Assembly (NCBI RefSeq): GCF_014648815.1
Contig: NZ_BMRV01000001.1
Coordinates: 434,001 to 498,000, forward strand
Reading direction: 5' to 3'
DNA: 64,000 bases
From: Streptomyces flaveolus
Lineage (GTDB): Bacteria; Actinomycetota; Actinomycetes; Streptomycetales; Streptomycetaceae
The translations under genes were made by a program, and so were the position numbers. This document shows, one piece after another, positions 26,401 to 35,182 of the stretch. How positions within the stretch are numbered: the stretch's first letter is position 1; every line of letters begins with the position of its first letter. The notes beneath the pieces were generated by a model. The model had not been told where the DNA came from. It ran no database searches and saw only the letters and a list, made by a program, of their open reading frames with translations.

Positions 26401-27417
26401 GTGGGGTTCCATCGCCGCCTTGCACCGTCCGGGTTCGATCGCGGCGCCACCGCCGCCATCGGCCTTCTCTCCGTCGCCACCGCCGTCCTGGGCGCCGTAC
26501 CGGCGGCCGTGGCCGCGCCGCGCGACGACACACGTGCCGAGGTGGACCGCCTCCACACGGAGGCGGAGCAGGCGACCGAGGCCTACAACAAGGCCGACGA
26601 GCGCACCGACGCCCTGCGCGAGCAGGTCGATGCCGCGCAGGACGAGATCGCCCGCAAGCAGGAGCGGATCAACACCATGCGGGACGGGCTCGGCTCGCTC
26701 GCGGGAGCCCAGTACCGCTCGGGCGGCGTCGACCCGTCCCTCGTCCTGCTGCTCTCTGCCGACCCGGACGACTACCTGGACAAGGCCTCCGTGCTCGACC
26801 GGATCACCACCCGCCAGGCCGGTGAACTCCGGGAACTCCGGGGCGCCATGCGCGAACTCTCCCAGGACCGCGCCGAGGCCGGGCGCAAGCTCGCCGAGCT
26901 GGAGAAGGGCCGCAAGGCAGTCGCCGCCCACAAGAAGACCGTCGAGCGCAAGCTCGCCGAGGCCCGGCGGCTGCTCGGCACCCTCCCGGCCGGCGAACGC
27001 GACGCCTACGGCCGCGCCTCCCGCTCCGGCCGTGCCGACCTGCCCGCCCTCGCCGGCGCCGAAGCCGCCTCCGGCCGGTCGGCGGCCGCCTTCGCCGCCG
27101 CTCGCTCCGCGCTCGGCAGGCCCTACGTCTGGGGCGCCAACGGCCCCTCCGGCTTCGACTGCTCGGGCCTGACCCAGTGGGCGTACGCCCAGGCCGGCGT
27201 CGGCCTGCCGCGCACCTCGCAGGCGCAGCGGTACGCGGGCCGGCAGATCCCGCTCGCCGAGGCACGGCCCGGCGACCTGGTCGCCTACCGGGACGACGCC
27301 AGCCACATCGGCATGTACGCCGGCAACGGCCAGGTGATCCACGCCCCCTACCCCGGCGCCCCGGTGCGCTACGACCCGGTCGGCATGATGCCGGTCTCCT
27401 CGGTCACCAGGGTCTGA
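26401..27417 (+). CDS. secreted NlpC/P60 peptidoglycan hydrolase, second of a tandem pair
   Basis: A 338-aa paralogue of the preceding protein with the same layout: signal peptide ending AAVAAPR (about residue 38), coiled coil, and NlpC/P60 domain with FDCSGLTQWAYAQAG (Cys254) and SHIGMYAGNGQVIHAP. Stretches such as GSLAGAQYRSGGVDPSL and LLSADPDDYLDKAS are nearly identical to the neighbour. The GTG at 26401 follows GGAAGGAG with a rather long 11-base gap; an in-frame upstream start would add an Arg/Cys-rich segment and spoil the signal peptide. Confidence 0.93.
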   Translation: MGFHRRLAPSGFDRGATAAIGLLSVATAVLGAVPAAVAAPRDDTRAEVDRLHTEAEQATEAYNKADERTDALREQVDAAQDEIARKQERINTMRDGLGSLAGAQYRSGGVDPSLVLLLSADPDDYLDKASVLDRITTRQAGELRELRGAMRELSQDRAEAGRKLAELEKGRKAVAAHKKTVERKLAEARRLLGTLPAGERDAYGRASRSGRADLPALAGAEAASGRSAAAFAAARSALGRPYVWGANGPSGFDCSGLTQWAYAQAGVGLPRTSQAQRYAGRQIPLAEARPGDLVAYRDDASHIGMYAGNGQVIHAPYPGAPVRYDPVGMMPVSSVTRV

Positions 27418-27453
27418 CCTCCCCGAACCCCGGCCGCCGCGGCCCGGCGCCCG

Positions 27454-27459
27454 TACGAT
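27454..27459 (+). promoter_or_regulatory. -10 box for a leaderless lipoprotein gene
   Basis: TACGAT ends 7 bases before the GTG at 27467. A purine-rich GGAGAG directly abuts the GTG and is too close to act as a normal ribosome site. Confidence 0.45.
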
Positions 27460-27466
27460 CGGAGAG

Positions 27467-28657
27467 GTGGCTGGTCGAAGGCGGGTGTCGGGTTCCTCGG
27501 TGGTGGCGCTGTGCCTGCTGCTGGTCTCCCTCGTGGGCTGCGGCGGCCGGACCGCCGCCGACCCCGTCCGGGCCGAGGTGCAGCGGGTCCTGGACCGGCG
27601 CGCGGCGGCCGTCCTGGCCCACGACCGGACCGCCTGGGCCCGCACCGGCACCGGGTCCGGCTTCGGCAACCTGAGCGCGGTGCCGCTGGCCGCCTGGTCG
27701 TACCGCGTGACCGGCCTGCACCGCACCGGCGACACCGCCACCGCCGACGTCGACCTCAGCTACCGCGTCGAGGGCTACGACCGGGGCGCCGTCACGACCG
27801 CCCGCACCGTGCGGCTGAGCCGGGAGGAGGACGGACGGTGGTCCGTCGACTCCGACCGGCCCGCGAAGCGGTCCGGCCAGCAGCCGTGGGACCAGGGCCC
27901 GGTACGGGTGGTGCGGGGCGAGCACAGCCTCGTCCTCGGCGTCGGGCAGTCCACCGGAGCGCTGCGCGGCTACGCGGAGCTGGCCGACCGGGCGGTGCCG
28001 GCCGTGTCCGACGCCTGGGACGGCGACTGGGCCCGCCGCATCGTCGTACTGGTGCCCCAGTCGCTGGAGGGGATGGCGGGGCTGCTCGGCTCGCCCGCGT
28101 CCTCCTACCGGGGCATCGCCGCGGTCACCACCGGCGAGACGGGCGGCCGGGAGCAGGCGCCCGCCGACCGGATCATCGTCAACCCCGACGCGTACGGGCT
28201 GCTCGGCACCCTCGGCAAACAGGTCGTGCTCACCCACGAGACCACCCACGTCGCCACGCGCGTCCACACCACCGCCGCCACACCGCTGTGGCTGTCCGAG
28301 GGCTACGCCGACTGGGTCGGCTACCGCGCCGACGGACGCGAGCCCTCCCAGGCCGCCTCCGAACTGACCCGCGCGGTGTCCGAGGGCCGGGTGCCCGCCG
28401 GGCTGCCCACGGACGAGGACTTCGGCTTCACCGGCGAGGCGGACGAACTCGCCCGGGCCTACGAGGGCGGCTGGCTGGCCTGCCGGATGATCGCCGACCG
28501 GTGGGGCGAGGCCCGGCTGGACGCCTTCTACCGGGCCGTGGGCGCCCACGACGGGCGCGCGGGCGCCGTCGAGGACGCGCTGCGGGACGTGCTCGGCACG
28601 ACCCTGGACGAGTTCACGGCGCGGTGGCGGGAGTACCTGCGCGAGCAGCTCGGCTGA
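27467..28657 (+). CDS. lipoprotein with a gluzincin-like metallopeptidase motif
   Basis: A 396-aa exported protein. An Arg-rich N-terminus and hydrophobic core end in the lipobox LVGC (Cys25). Residues about 30-140 resemble a small NTF2-like or cystatin-like domain. VLTHETTHVATR contains an HExxH site at residues 257-261, and WLSEGYADWV supplies Glu278 seventeen residues later, as in the peptidase MA group. It may process envelope proteins or be an inactive relative. It follows the NlpC/P60 pair on the same strand but has its own -10 box, and it ends 22 bases from a convergent gene. Confidence 0.8.
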   Translation: MAGRRRVSGSSVVALCLLLVSLVGCGGRTAADPVRAEVQRVLDRRAAAVLAHDRTAWARTGTGSGFGNLSAVPLAAWSYRVTGLHRTGDTATADVDLSYRVEGYDRGAVTTARTVRLSREEDGRWSVDSDRPAKRSGQQPWDQGPVRVVRGEHSLVLGVGQSTGALRGYAELADRAVPAVSDAWDGDWARRIVVLVPQSLEGMAGLLGSPASSYRGIAAVTTGETGGREQAPADRIIVNPDAYGLLGTLGKQVVLTHETTHVATRVHTTAATPLWLSEGYADWVGYRADGREPSQAASELTRAVSEGRVPAGLPTDEDFGFTGEADELARAYEGGWLACRMIADRWGEARLDAFYRAVGAHDGRAGAVEDALRDVLGTTLDEFTARWREYLREQLG

Positions 28658-28679
28658 GCGGGGCACGGCCGCCGGGCGG

Positions 28680-30008
28680 TCAGCGCGGTACCGGTGCCTG
28701 GTCGGCGCGGGCCGGGCGCGGCGGCACAGGGGCGCTGCCGCGGCGCGGCACCGTGTCGCGCCACAGGGCGCGGGCCGCGACGAGCGCGGCGGCCACCAGC
28801 AGGCCGTTGCGGACGAACAGCAGCGTGACCCCGAGCGGGTCGCTCGCCACCACATGGCCGAACCAGACCGGGAACTCCAGCACCGTCACCGGGGCCGCCG
28901 CCAGCACCAGCGCCACCGGCACCCGCATCCGGCCGGCCCGGAAGCACCCGCACACCGCCCCGACGCCGATCAGCCACACCATGTACTGGGGGCTGATGAC
29001 CCGGCTGGTGACGGTGAACATCAGCACCGCCACGAAGGCCGCGTCCGCCGCCGTGTGCGCCTCGAACCGGGACGCCGCCACCCGCCACAGCAGCAGCCAG
29101 CCGAACGCCGTCCCGGTCAGCGCCAGCGCGACCGTGCTCACCGTCTCCACGTGCGGGCCGAGGAACTCCACGGAGCCGTAGTTGAGGAGCACCTGCCCGT
29201 CCCAGCCGGCGTGCCGGGCGACATGGAAGACCAGCGAGCCCAGCGACTCCACCTCGGTGCCCCGGTCGCGCTGGAACGTCAGGAAGGCGAACGCCCCCGG
29301 CATCGCCACCGCGAACAGCGCCGCCAGCGCGGCGCCGGTCAGCGCCGCGGCGACCCAGGCCGCGCGCCGGCGGATCCCCACGAGGACCAGCACCGGCCAC
29401 ACCTTCAGCAGCGCCCCGAGCGCAGCCAGCGCACCGGCCGCCCGCGGATGCCGGCCCGCCGCGAGCAGCGCGGCCACCGCGACGGCGGTGACCATCACGT
29501 CGTAGCGGGCGTACACCGTCGGCCCGAGCAGCGGCACCCCCACCACCCACACCCAGGCACCCAGCGCCGATCTGCCGGCGCCGCCGCCCCCGCACCGCAG
29601 CAGGACCAGGACGACCAGGTCGGCCGCGCAGGCCAGGACGAAGAAGGCGGCCGGGTAGGCGAGGAAGGGCAGCAAGCCAGGGGAGAGGACCGGGAGGGCG
29701 GCGGCGGGCGGGTACTGCCAGGTGACGTCGTCCGACGGAAACGTTCCGCTGGACAGGACGTCGTACCAGCCCCGGTAGATGACCGACACGTCGCTGGTGA
29801 CGTCCGGGCCCGGGAAGATCCACACCTTGAACACGAACAGCAGCAGCGTCAGCCGCGTCGCGGCCCAGGCGGTGAGCAGCCCGGCCGTGGGCAGCCACGC
29901 CGGGAACCGCCAGGCCGGGGACCGCCCCGTGTCCGTCGTCTCCACGTCACTCCGCCCGTCCTGCGCCCGTCCCGTGTCCGTTCGCGCCTGTTCTGCCGGT
30001 CCGGCCAT
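28680..30008 (-). CDS. GT87-type polyprenol-dependent glycosyltransferase, membrane
   Basis: A 442-aa protein with about ten helices and a Gly/Arg-rich C-terminal tail. An acidic pair early in the first periplasmic loop (PGPDVTSDVSVIYRGW) fits the catalytic Asp of GT-C enzymes, and the segments YPPAA and GALLKVWP are typical of the family. M. tuberculosis has the alpha-1,2-mannosyltransferase Rv2181 of this family in the parallel gene block. The natural acceptor here is unknown; a mannolipid is a reasonable guess. It is divergent from the PimB-like gene, with 80 bases between starts. Confidence 0.82.
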   Translation of the reverse strand: MAGPAEQARTDTGRAQDGRSDVETTDTGRSPAWRFPAWLPTAGLLTAWAATRLTLLLFVFKVWIFPGPDVTSDVSVIYRGWYDVLSSGTFPSDDVTWQYPPAAALPVLSPGLLPFLAYPAAFFVLACAADLVVLVLLRCGGGGAGRSALGAWVWVVGVPLLGPTVYARYDVMVTAVAVAALLAAGRHPRAAGALAALGALLKVWPVLVLVGIRRRAAWVAAALTGAALAALFAVAMPGAFAFLTFQRDRGTEVESLGSLVFHVARHAGWDGQVLLNYGSVEFLGPHVETVSTVALALTGTAFGWLLLWRVAASRFEAHTAADAAFVAVLMFTVTSRVISPQYMVWLIGVGAVCGCFRAGRMRVPVALVLAAAPVTVLEFPVWFGHVVASDPLGVTLLFVRNGLLVAAALVAARALWRDTVPRRGSAPVPPRPARADQAPVPR

Positions 30009-30074
30009 GATGTCCCGAACGTCTGTGTGTGGGCCACCGGCACGGCCGGGACCCGCCCCGGACGGCCGGTTCGG

Positions 30075-30080
30075 TAGGGT
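30075..30080 (+). promoter_or_regulatory. -10 box for a leaderless mannosyltransferase gene
   Basis: TAGGGT ends 8 bases before the ATG at 30089, and no ribosome site is present between them. Confidence 0.45.
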
Positions 30081-30088
30081 CGACGGCG

Positions 30089-31231
30089 ATGCGCAAGACC
30101 CTGATCGTGACGAACGACTTCCCGCCCCGCCCGGGCGGCATCCAGGCCTTCCTGCACAACATGGCGCTGCGCCTGGACCCCGAGCGGCTGGTCGTCTACG
30201 CCTCCACCTGGAAGCGGAGCCGGGAGGGCATCGAGGCCACCGCCGCCTTCGACGCCGAGCAGCCCTTCACCGTCGTACGCGACCGTACGACGATGCTGCT
30301 GCCCACGCCGGGCGCGACCCGGCGGGCGGTCGGGCTGCTGCGCGAGCACGGGTGCACGTCGGTGTGGTTCGGGGCGGCGGCGCCCCTCGGGCTGATGGCG
30401 CCCGCACTCCGCAAGGCCGGCGCCGAGCGGATCGTCGCCACGACCCACGGGCACGAGGCCGGCTGGGCCCAGCTGCCCGCCGCCCGGCAACTGCTGCGCC
30501 GGATCGGGGAGTCGACGGACACGATCACCTACCTCGGCGAGTACACGCGCTCGCGGATCGCGGGCGCGCTCACACCGCGGGCCGCCGCGCGGATGGTGCA
30601 GTTGCCGCCGGGCGTGGACGAGAAGACCTTCCACCCGGACAGCGGCGGTGACGAGGTGCGGGCCCGGCTCGGGCTGACCGACCGGCCCGTCGTGGTGTGC
30701 GTCTCGCGGCTGGTGCCGCGCAAGGGCCAGGACACGCTGATCCGGGCGATGCCGCGCGTCCTCGCCGCCGAGCCGGACGCCGTCCTGCTGATAGTCGGCG
30801 GCGGCCCCTACGAGAAGGACCTGCGCCGCCTCGCCCAGGACACCGGCGTCGCCGCCTCCGTCCGCTTCACCGGCGCCGTGCCGTGGGCCGAGCTGCCCGC
30901 GCACTACGGCGCCGGGGACGTCTTCGCCATGCCGTGCCGCACCCGGCGGGGCGGGCTGGACGTGGAGGGGCTCGGCATCGTCTACCTGGAGGCCTCCGCG
31001 ACCGGCCTGCCCGTCGTCGCCGGCGACTCCGGCGGCGCCCCGGACGCGGTACTCGACGGCGAGACGGGCTGGGTCGTACGCGGCGGCGACGCCGCCCAGA
31101 CGGCCGACCGCGTCACCACCCTCCTCGCCGACCCGGAGCTACGCCGCCGGATGGGCGAGCGGGGCCGCTCCTGGGTCGAGGAGAAGTGGCGCTGGGACCT
31201 GCTGGCGGAGCACTTGAAAAGGCTCCTGTAG
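30089..31231 (+). CDS. GT4 mannosyltransferase, PimB-like
   Basis: A 380-aa GT-B enzyme. It begins MRKTLIVTNDFPPRPGG, the nucleotide-sugar family N-terminus, with GIQAFLHNMALRL next. LPPGVDEKTFHP, VSRLVPRKGQDTLI and the EGLGIVYLEA (E-x7-E) element are standard. The orthologue in M. tuberculosis is PimB' (Rv2188c), which adds the second mannose to phosphatidylinositol monomannoside, and that gene also adjoins a FadD15. A longer frame from 30029 lacks signals. It acts at the inner face of the membrane with GDP-mannose. Confidence 0.9.
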   Translation: MRKTLIVTNDFPPRPGGIQAFLHNMALRLDPERLVVYASTWKRSREGIEATAAFDAEQPFTVVRDRTTMLLPTPGATRRAVGLLREHGCTSVWFGAAAPLGLMAPALRKAGAERIVATTHGHEAGWAQLPAARQLLRRIGESTDTITYLGEYTRSRIAGALTPRAAARMVQLPPGVDEKTFHPDSGGDEVRARLGLTDRPVVVCVSRLVPRKGQDTLIRAMPRVLAAEPDAVLLIVGGGPYEKDLRRLAQDTGVAASVRFTGAVPWAELPAHYGAGDVFAMPCRTRRGGLDVEGLGIVYLEASATGLPVVAGDSGGAPDAVLDGETGWVVRGGDAAQTADRVTTLLADPELRRRMGERGRSWVEEKWRWDLLAEHLKRLL

Positions 31232-31234
31232 GGC

Positions 31235-31330
31235 AGCGCCGCAAGGGGCGCGGGGCTGTGACATTGTGCGGCTCCGCCGCGTGGGCGCGACCAGCCACGG
31301 CGACGGGGAGCCGCCGACGAACCGGCCCGG
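31235..31330 (+). repeat. dispersed GC-rich intergenic repeat, copy 4
   Basis: This has CAAGGGGCGCGGGGCTGTGA, then TGTGCGGCTCCGCCGCG, then TGGGCGCGACCAGCCACGG. It lies between the convergent mannosyltransferase and acyl-CoA ligase genes. Confidence 0.85.
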
Positions 31331-31347
31331 CACCCCGGATGGCGCCG

Positions 31348-33144
31348 CTACTTCGCGTACAGCGCCTCGATCTCGTCCGCGTAGTCCCTCGCCACCAGGT
31401 TCCGCTTCAGCTTCAGCGACGGAGTCAAGTGCCCCGACTCCTCGGAGAACTGCGCACCGAGCACCCGGAACTTCCGCACCGACTCCGCCTTCGACACCGC
31501 CGCGTTGCCGTCGTCGACCGCCGACTGGATCGCGGCGAGCAGATCCGGGTCCTCCCGCAGCGACGCCGCCGTCGAACCGGCCGGCTTGCCGTGGTCCGCG
31601 CACCAGCGGCCGAGGAACTCCTCGTCCACGGTGACCAGCGCCCCCACGAACGGCCGCCCGTCGCCGACCACCATGCACTCCGCGACCAGCGCGTGCGCCC
31701 GGATGCGGTCCTCGATCACGGCCGGGGCGACGTTCTTGCCGCCGGCGGTGACGATGATCTCCTTCTTGCGGCCGGTGATGCGCAGGTAGCCGTCCTCGTC
31801 GAGGGTGCCGATGTCCCCGGTGTGGAACCAGCCGTCGGCCAGCGCCTCCGCGGTCGCCCCCGGGTTGTTCCAGTACTCCTTGAACAGGTGCTCGCCGTGC
31901 AGCAGCACCTCGCCGTCGTCGGCGATGCGCACCACCGAGCCGGGCAGCGGCTGGCCGACCGTGCCGATCTTCTGCCGGTCCCACGGGTTGAAGGCGGTGG
32001 CCGCGCAGGACTCGGTCAGGCCGTAGCCCTCCAGCACCGTGAAGCCGATGCCGCGGAAGAAGTGGCCGAGCCGCTCGCCGAGGGGCGCGCCACCGGAGAT
32101 GGCGTACTCGCCGCGCCCGCCGAGGACCGTGCGGAGCTTGCTGTAGACGAGCTTGTCGAAGACCTTGTGCTTGATCTTCAGGCCGACGGACGGGCCCGAC
32201 GGGGTGTCCAGGGCCTTGCTGTACGCGATCGCCGTGTCGGCGGCCTTGTCGAAGATCTTGCCCTTGCCGTCGGCCTGCGCCTTGGCGCGCGCCGAGTTGT
32301 AGACCTTCTCGAAGACGCGCGGCACGCCCAGGATCAGCGTGGGCCGGAACGCGGCCAGTTCGTCGGTGAGGTTCTTGATGTCCGGGACGCAGCCCAGCTT
32401 GATCGGCGCGATCATCGGTGCGACCTGCACGAGGCGGCCGAAGACGTGGGCGAGCGGGAGGAACAGCAGGACGGAGCACTCGCCCGTGCGGAACAGGGGA
32501 CGCAGGCGCTCGACGACGTTGCCGCACTCGGCGAAGAAGCTGCGGTGGGTGAGCACGCAGCCCTTGGGGCGGCCGGTGGTGCCCGAGGTGTAGACGATGG
32601 TCGCCGGGTCGTCGGCCTTCGCGATCGAGCTGCGCTCCTCGACCGCCTCGTCCGTGACGTCCCCGCCGAGACGCCCCAGCTCCTCCACGGCCCCGGCGTC
32701 GATCTGCCAGACGTTCTTGAGGGCGGGCAGTTGCTCGCGGACCGACTCCACGGCGGCGGCGTGCCCGGCCGACTCGACGACGCACGCCGTGGCGCCCGAG
32801 TCGCTGAGGATCCACTGCACCTGCTCCGGCGAACTGGTCTCGTACACCGGCACGGTGATGGCGCCCGCGCTCCAGATCGCGAAGTCCAGCAGGGTCCACT
32901 CGTAGCGCGTACGGGACATCAGGCCGACCCGGTCGCCCGGCTGGACACCGGAGGCGATGAGGCCCTTGGCGGCGGCGTGCACCTCGGCGAGGAAGGCACG
33001 GGCGCTCACGTCCTGCCAGGCGCCGCCCACCTTGCGGGCGATGACGGCGACGTCGGGGTGCTGCGCGGCGTTTCTGCGGACGATGTCGGTCAGATTTCCG
33101 TCCGCAGGGACCTCGTACAAAGCCGGAAGGCTGAACTCGCGCAA
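31348..33144 (-). CDS. long-chain fatty-acid--CoA ligase, FadD15-like
   Basis: A 598-aa adenylate-forming enzyme. The phosphate loop is YTSGTTGRPKG near residues 190-200, followed by the GYGLTESCA motif, the Asp-containing GDIGTLDEDGYL, and RKKEIIVTAGGKNVAP. It activates fatty acids to acyl-CoA, at the membrane. The start is TTG: GAGGAG sits 8 bases upstream, and the ATG overlapping that site is out of frame. M. tuberculosis FadD15 (Rv2187) is likewise next to PimB'. Confidence 0.93.
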   Translation of the reverse strand: MREFSLPALYEVPADGNLTDIVRRNAAQHPDVAVIARKVGGAWQDVSARAFLAEVHAAAKGLIASGVQPGDRVGLMSRTRYEWTLLDFAIWSAGAITVPVYETSSPEQVQWILSDSGATACVVESAGHAAAVESVREQLPALKNVWQIDAGAVEELGRLGGDVTDEAVEERSSIAKADDPATIVYTSGTTGRPKGCVLTHRSFFAECGNVVERLRPLFRTGECSVLLFLPLAHVFGRLVQVAPMIAPIKLGCVPDIKNLTDELAAFRPTLILGVPRVFEKVYNSARAKAQADGKGKIFDKAADTAIAYSKALDTPSGPSVGLKIKHKVFDKLVYSKLRTVLGGRGEYAISGGAPLGERLGHFFRGIGFTVLEGYGLTESCAATAFNPWDRQKIGTVGQPLPGSVVRIADDGEVLLHGEHLFKEYWNNPGATAEALADGWFHTGDIGTLDEDGYLRITGRKKEIIVTAGGKNVAPAVIEDRIRAHALVAECMVVGDGRPFVGALVTVDEEFLGRWCADHGKPAGSTAASLREDPDLLAAIQSAVDDGNAAVSKAESVRKFRVLGAQFSEESGHLTPSLKLKRNLVARDYADEIEALYAK

Positions 33145-33453
33145 GACTGCTGCTCCTCATAGGGCGCCGGCGCCACGACGTTGTGTGATGCGACGGTGCG
33201 GTCCAAGGCTCGGGCAAGTGCTCGAGGAGAAACATGCGGAATTCACATGTTGAAATCCTGAGCACGACTGGACTGCCCGGACGTTACCCGCCGGTATGGC
33301 GTCTCCGACAGGGGGTCCCCGCGAGATGTTCGCTGCGTCACACGGATGGGGTTTCCTTGGCGCAGAGTAGTCGACGCCTTGACCGACCAGCCAGTAACCG
33401 CAGGTCCGGCCGCCACTGTTCACGCATGCCGCACAGACTTACGCTTGATCGCC
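33145..33453. other. divergent promoter region with AACATG/CATGTT inverted repeat
   Basis: A 309-base gap between the divergent ligase and metallophosphoesterase genes with no gene. AACATG (33231-33236) and CATGTT (33246-33251) form a 6-bp inverted repeat with a 9-base A/T-rich centre, about 90 bases before the ligase start, a possible operator. A TACGCT at 33440-33445 ends 8 bases before the metallophosphoesterase ATG and is a likely -10 for a leaderless mRNA. Confidence 0.5.
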
Positions 33454-34251
33454 ATGGCACCCACACCTGCCGGTAACACGACGACGCGCGTCCATGTGGT
33501 GAGCGACGTGCACGGCAACGCACGCGACCTGGCCAGGGCCGGCGAAGGCGCCGACGCCCTGATCTGTCTGGGGGACCTGGTCCTCTTCCTCGACTACGCC
33601 GACCACTCGCGCGGCATCTTCCCCGACCTGTTCGGCAAGGACAACGCCGACCGCATCGTCGAGCTGCGCACCGCCCGCCGCTTCGCCGAGGCGCGGGAGC
33701 TGGGGGCCCGGCTGTGGGCGGGCGTCGGCGACGACCGGGCACGGCTGATCGAGCGGGCCGTGCGCGGGCAGTACGCCGAGCTGTTCGCCGCCTTCCCCAC
33801 CCCGACGTACGCCACCTACGGCAACGTCGACATGCCGCCGCTGTGGCCGGAGTACGCCGGGCCGGGCACGACCGTGCTGGACGGGGAGCGCGTCGAGATC
33901 GGCGGCCGGGTCTTCGGCTTCGTCGGCGGCGGCCTGCGCACCCCGATGCGCACGCCGTACGAGATCAGCGACGAGGAGTACGCCGCGAAGATCGAGGCCG
34001 TCGGCGAGGTGGACGTGCTGTGCACGCACATCCCGCCGGAGGTGCCGGAACTCGTCTACGACACGGTGGCGCGGCGCTTCGAGCGGGGCAGCCGCGCGCT
34101 GCTGGACGCGATCCGGCGGACCCGGCCGCGCTACGCCCTGTTCGGGCACGTGCACCAGCCGCTGGTACGGCGCATGCGGATCGGGGCGACCGAGTGCGTG
34201 AACGTCGGCCACTTCGCCTCGACGGGGAAGCCGTGGGCGCTGGAGTGGTGA
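33454..34251 (+). CDS. calcineurin-like metallophosphoesterase
   Basis: A 265-aa phosphoesterase. Metal-site motifs in order: VVSDVHGN near residue 16, ICLGDLVLF, YGNVDMPP (in place of GNHD), CTHIPPE and LFGHVHQPL. The ATG was chosen because TACGCT lies 8 bases upstream and the longer frame has no start signals. Substrate is not visible; the family acts on cyclic nucleotides, nucleotides or phosphoproteins. Monocistronic, with the SRPBCC gene 138 bases downstream. Confidence 0.88.
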   Translation: MAPTPAGNTTTRVHVVSDVHGNARDLARAGEGADALICLGDLVLFLDYADHSRGIFPDLFGKDNADRIVELRTARRFAEARELGARLWAGVGDDRARLIERAVRGQYAELFAAFPTPTYATYGNVDMPPLWPEYAGPGTTVLDGERVEIGGRVFGFVGGGLRTPMRTPYEISDEEYAAKIEAVGEVDVLCTHIPPEVPELVYDTVARRFERGSRALLDAIRRTRPRYALFGHVHQPLVRRMRIGATECVNVGHFASTGKPWALEW

Positions 34252-34389
34252 GCCCGCGCGGCCGGACTGTCGCAGGCAGGTGGTGACATCCGCTTTGCCC
34301 GTGCGCGATAGCCTTCACGCGGCACACACGTGCGCGCTCCGGCGCACGACGACCCGCAGTACCGGCCCGCATCTGGAGGAGCCACGGCG

Positions 34390-34830
34390 ATGGCGGAACA
34401 CACCAGCTCGAGCATCACGATCGAGGCGCCACCGGCCGACGTCATGGAGGTGATCGCCGACTTCGCCCGCTACCCGGACTGGACCGGTGAGGTGAAGGAG
34501 GCGCAGGTCCTCGCGAGCGACGCGCAGGGGCGTGCCGAGCAGGTCCGGCTCGTCATGGACGCCGGGGCGATCAAGGACGACCAGACGCTGGCGTACACCT
34601 GGACGGGTGCGCACGAGGTGTCCTGGACGCTGGTCAAGTCCCAGATGCTGCGCTCGCTCGACGGTTCCTACCTGCTCCGGCCGGCGGGCACGGGCACGGA
34701 GGTCACGTACCGGCTCACGGTCGACGTCAAGATCCCGATGCTCGGCATGATCAAGCGCAAGGCCGAGAAGGTCATCATCGACCGGGCGCTGGCGGGCCTC
34801 AAGAAGCGCGTGGAGTCGGCCCCGAAGTAA
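34390..34830 (+). CDS. SRPBCC (START-like) lipid/ligand-binding protein
   Basis: A 146-aa helix-grip fold protein. IEAPPADVMEVIADFARYPDWTGEVKEA is the usual first helix-strand signature of the polyketide cyclase/dehydrase group; the C-terminal long helix (RKAEKVIIDRALAGLKKRVES) closes the cavity. GGAGGAG lies 8 bases before the ATG. M. tuberculosis Rv2185c, in the parallel block, is in this family. No catalytic residue is evident; a carrier role is likely. Confidence 0.88.
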   Translation: MAEHTSSSITIEAPPADVMEVIADFARYPDWTGEVKEAQVLASDAQGRAEQVRLVMDAGAIKDDQTLAYTWTGAHEVSWTLVKSQMLRSLDGSYLLRPAGTGTEVTYRLTVDVKIPMLGMIKRKAEKVIIDRALAGLKKRVESAPK

Positions 34831-35182
34831 CCGGTCCCGCACCGAGCCGGCGCCGGCCGCCGCGGACCTCCCGCGACGGCGCGGCGGCGCGGGGCGCATC
34901 CGCCCCGCGTGCTGCCCGTCCACCAGCGACTCGGGGCCTTCGGCCCGTACGGCGGCGCACGCGGCGGGATGCGCCGAGAACGCCTGACCGTCCGGCAGTC
35001 TGCCTCCGCGTCCCGGCGGCTGCCGCGCCGCGGAACAGGGGCCTCGGCCGGTTCCCCGTGCCGTGGCCACCGGCGGCGGCACGCCGGTGCCGGGGCGGCG
35101 CACGGCGAGTGCCGCCCCGCGTGGGCGGCGCGGCAGGTCGACGCGGTCGCCCGGCGCGGGCGCGAAGGTAGCGTTCAGCCTC
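34831..35182 (+). other. 352-base gap with a hairpin
   Basis: No convincing gene on either strand: the long minus-strand frame across it is the antisense of the ATPase gene. A perfect 9-bp hairpin CGCGGGGCG-CATC-CGCCCCGCG at 34888-34909 may terminate the SRPBCC transcript. TAGCGT at 35169-35174 ends 8 bases before the ATPase ATG and is a likely -10 box. Confidence 0.55.
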
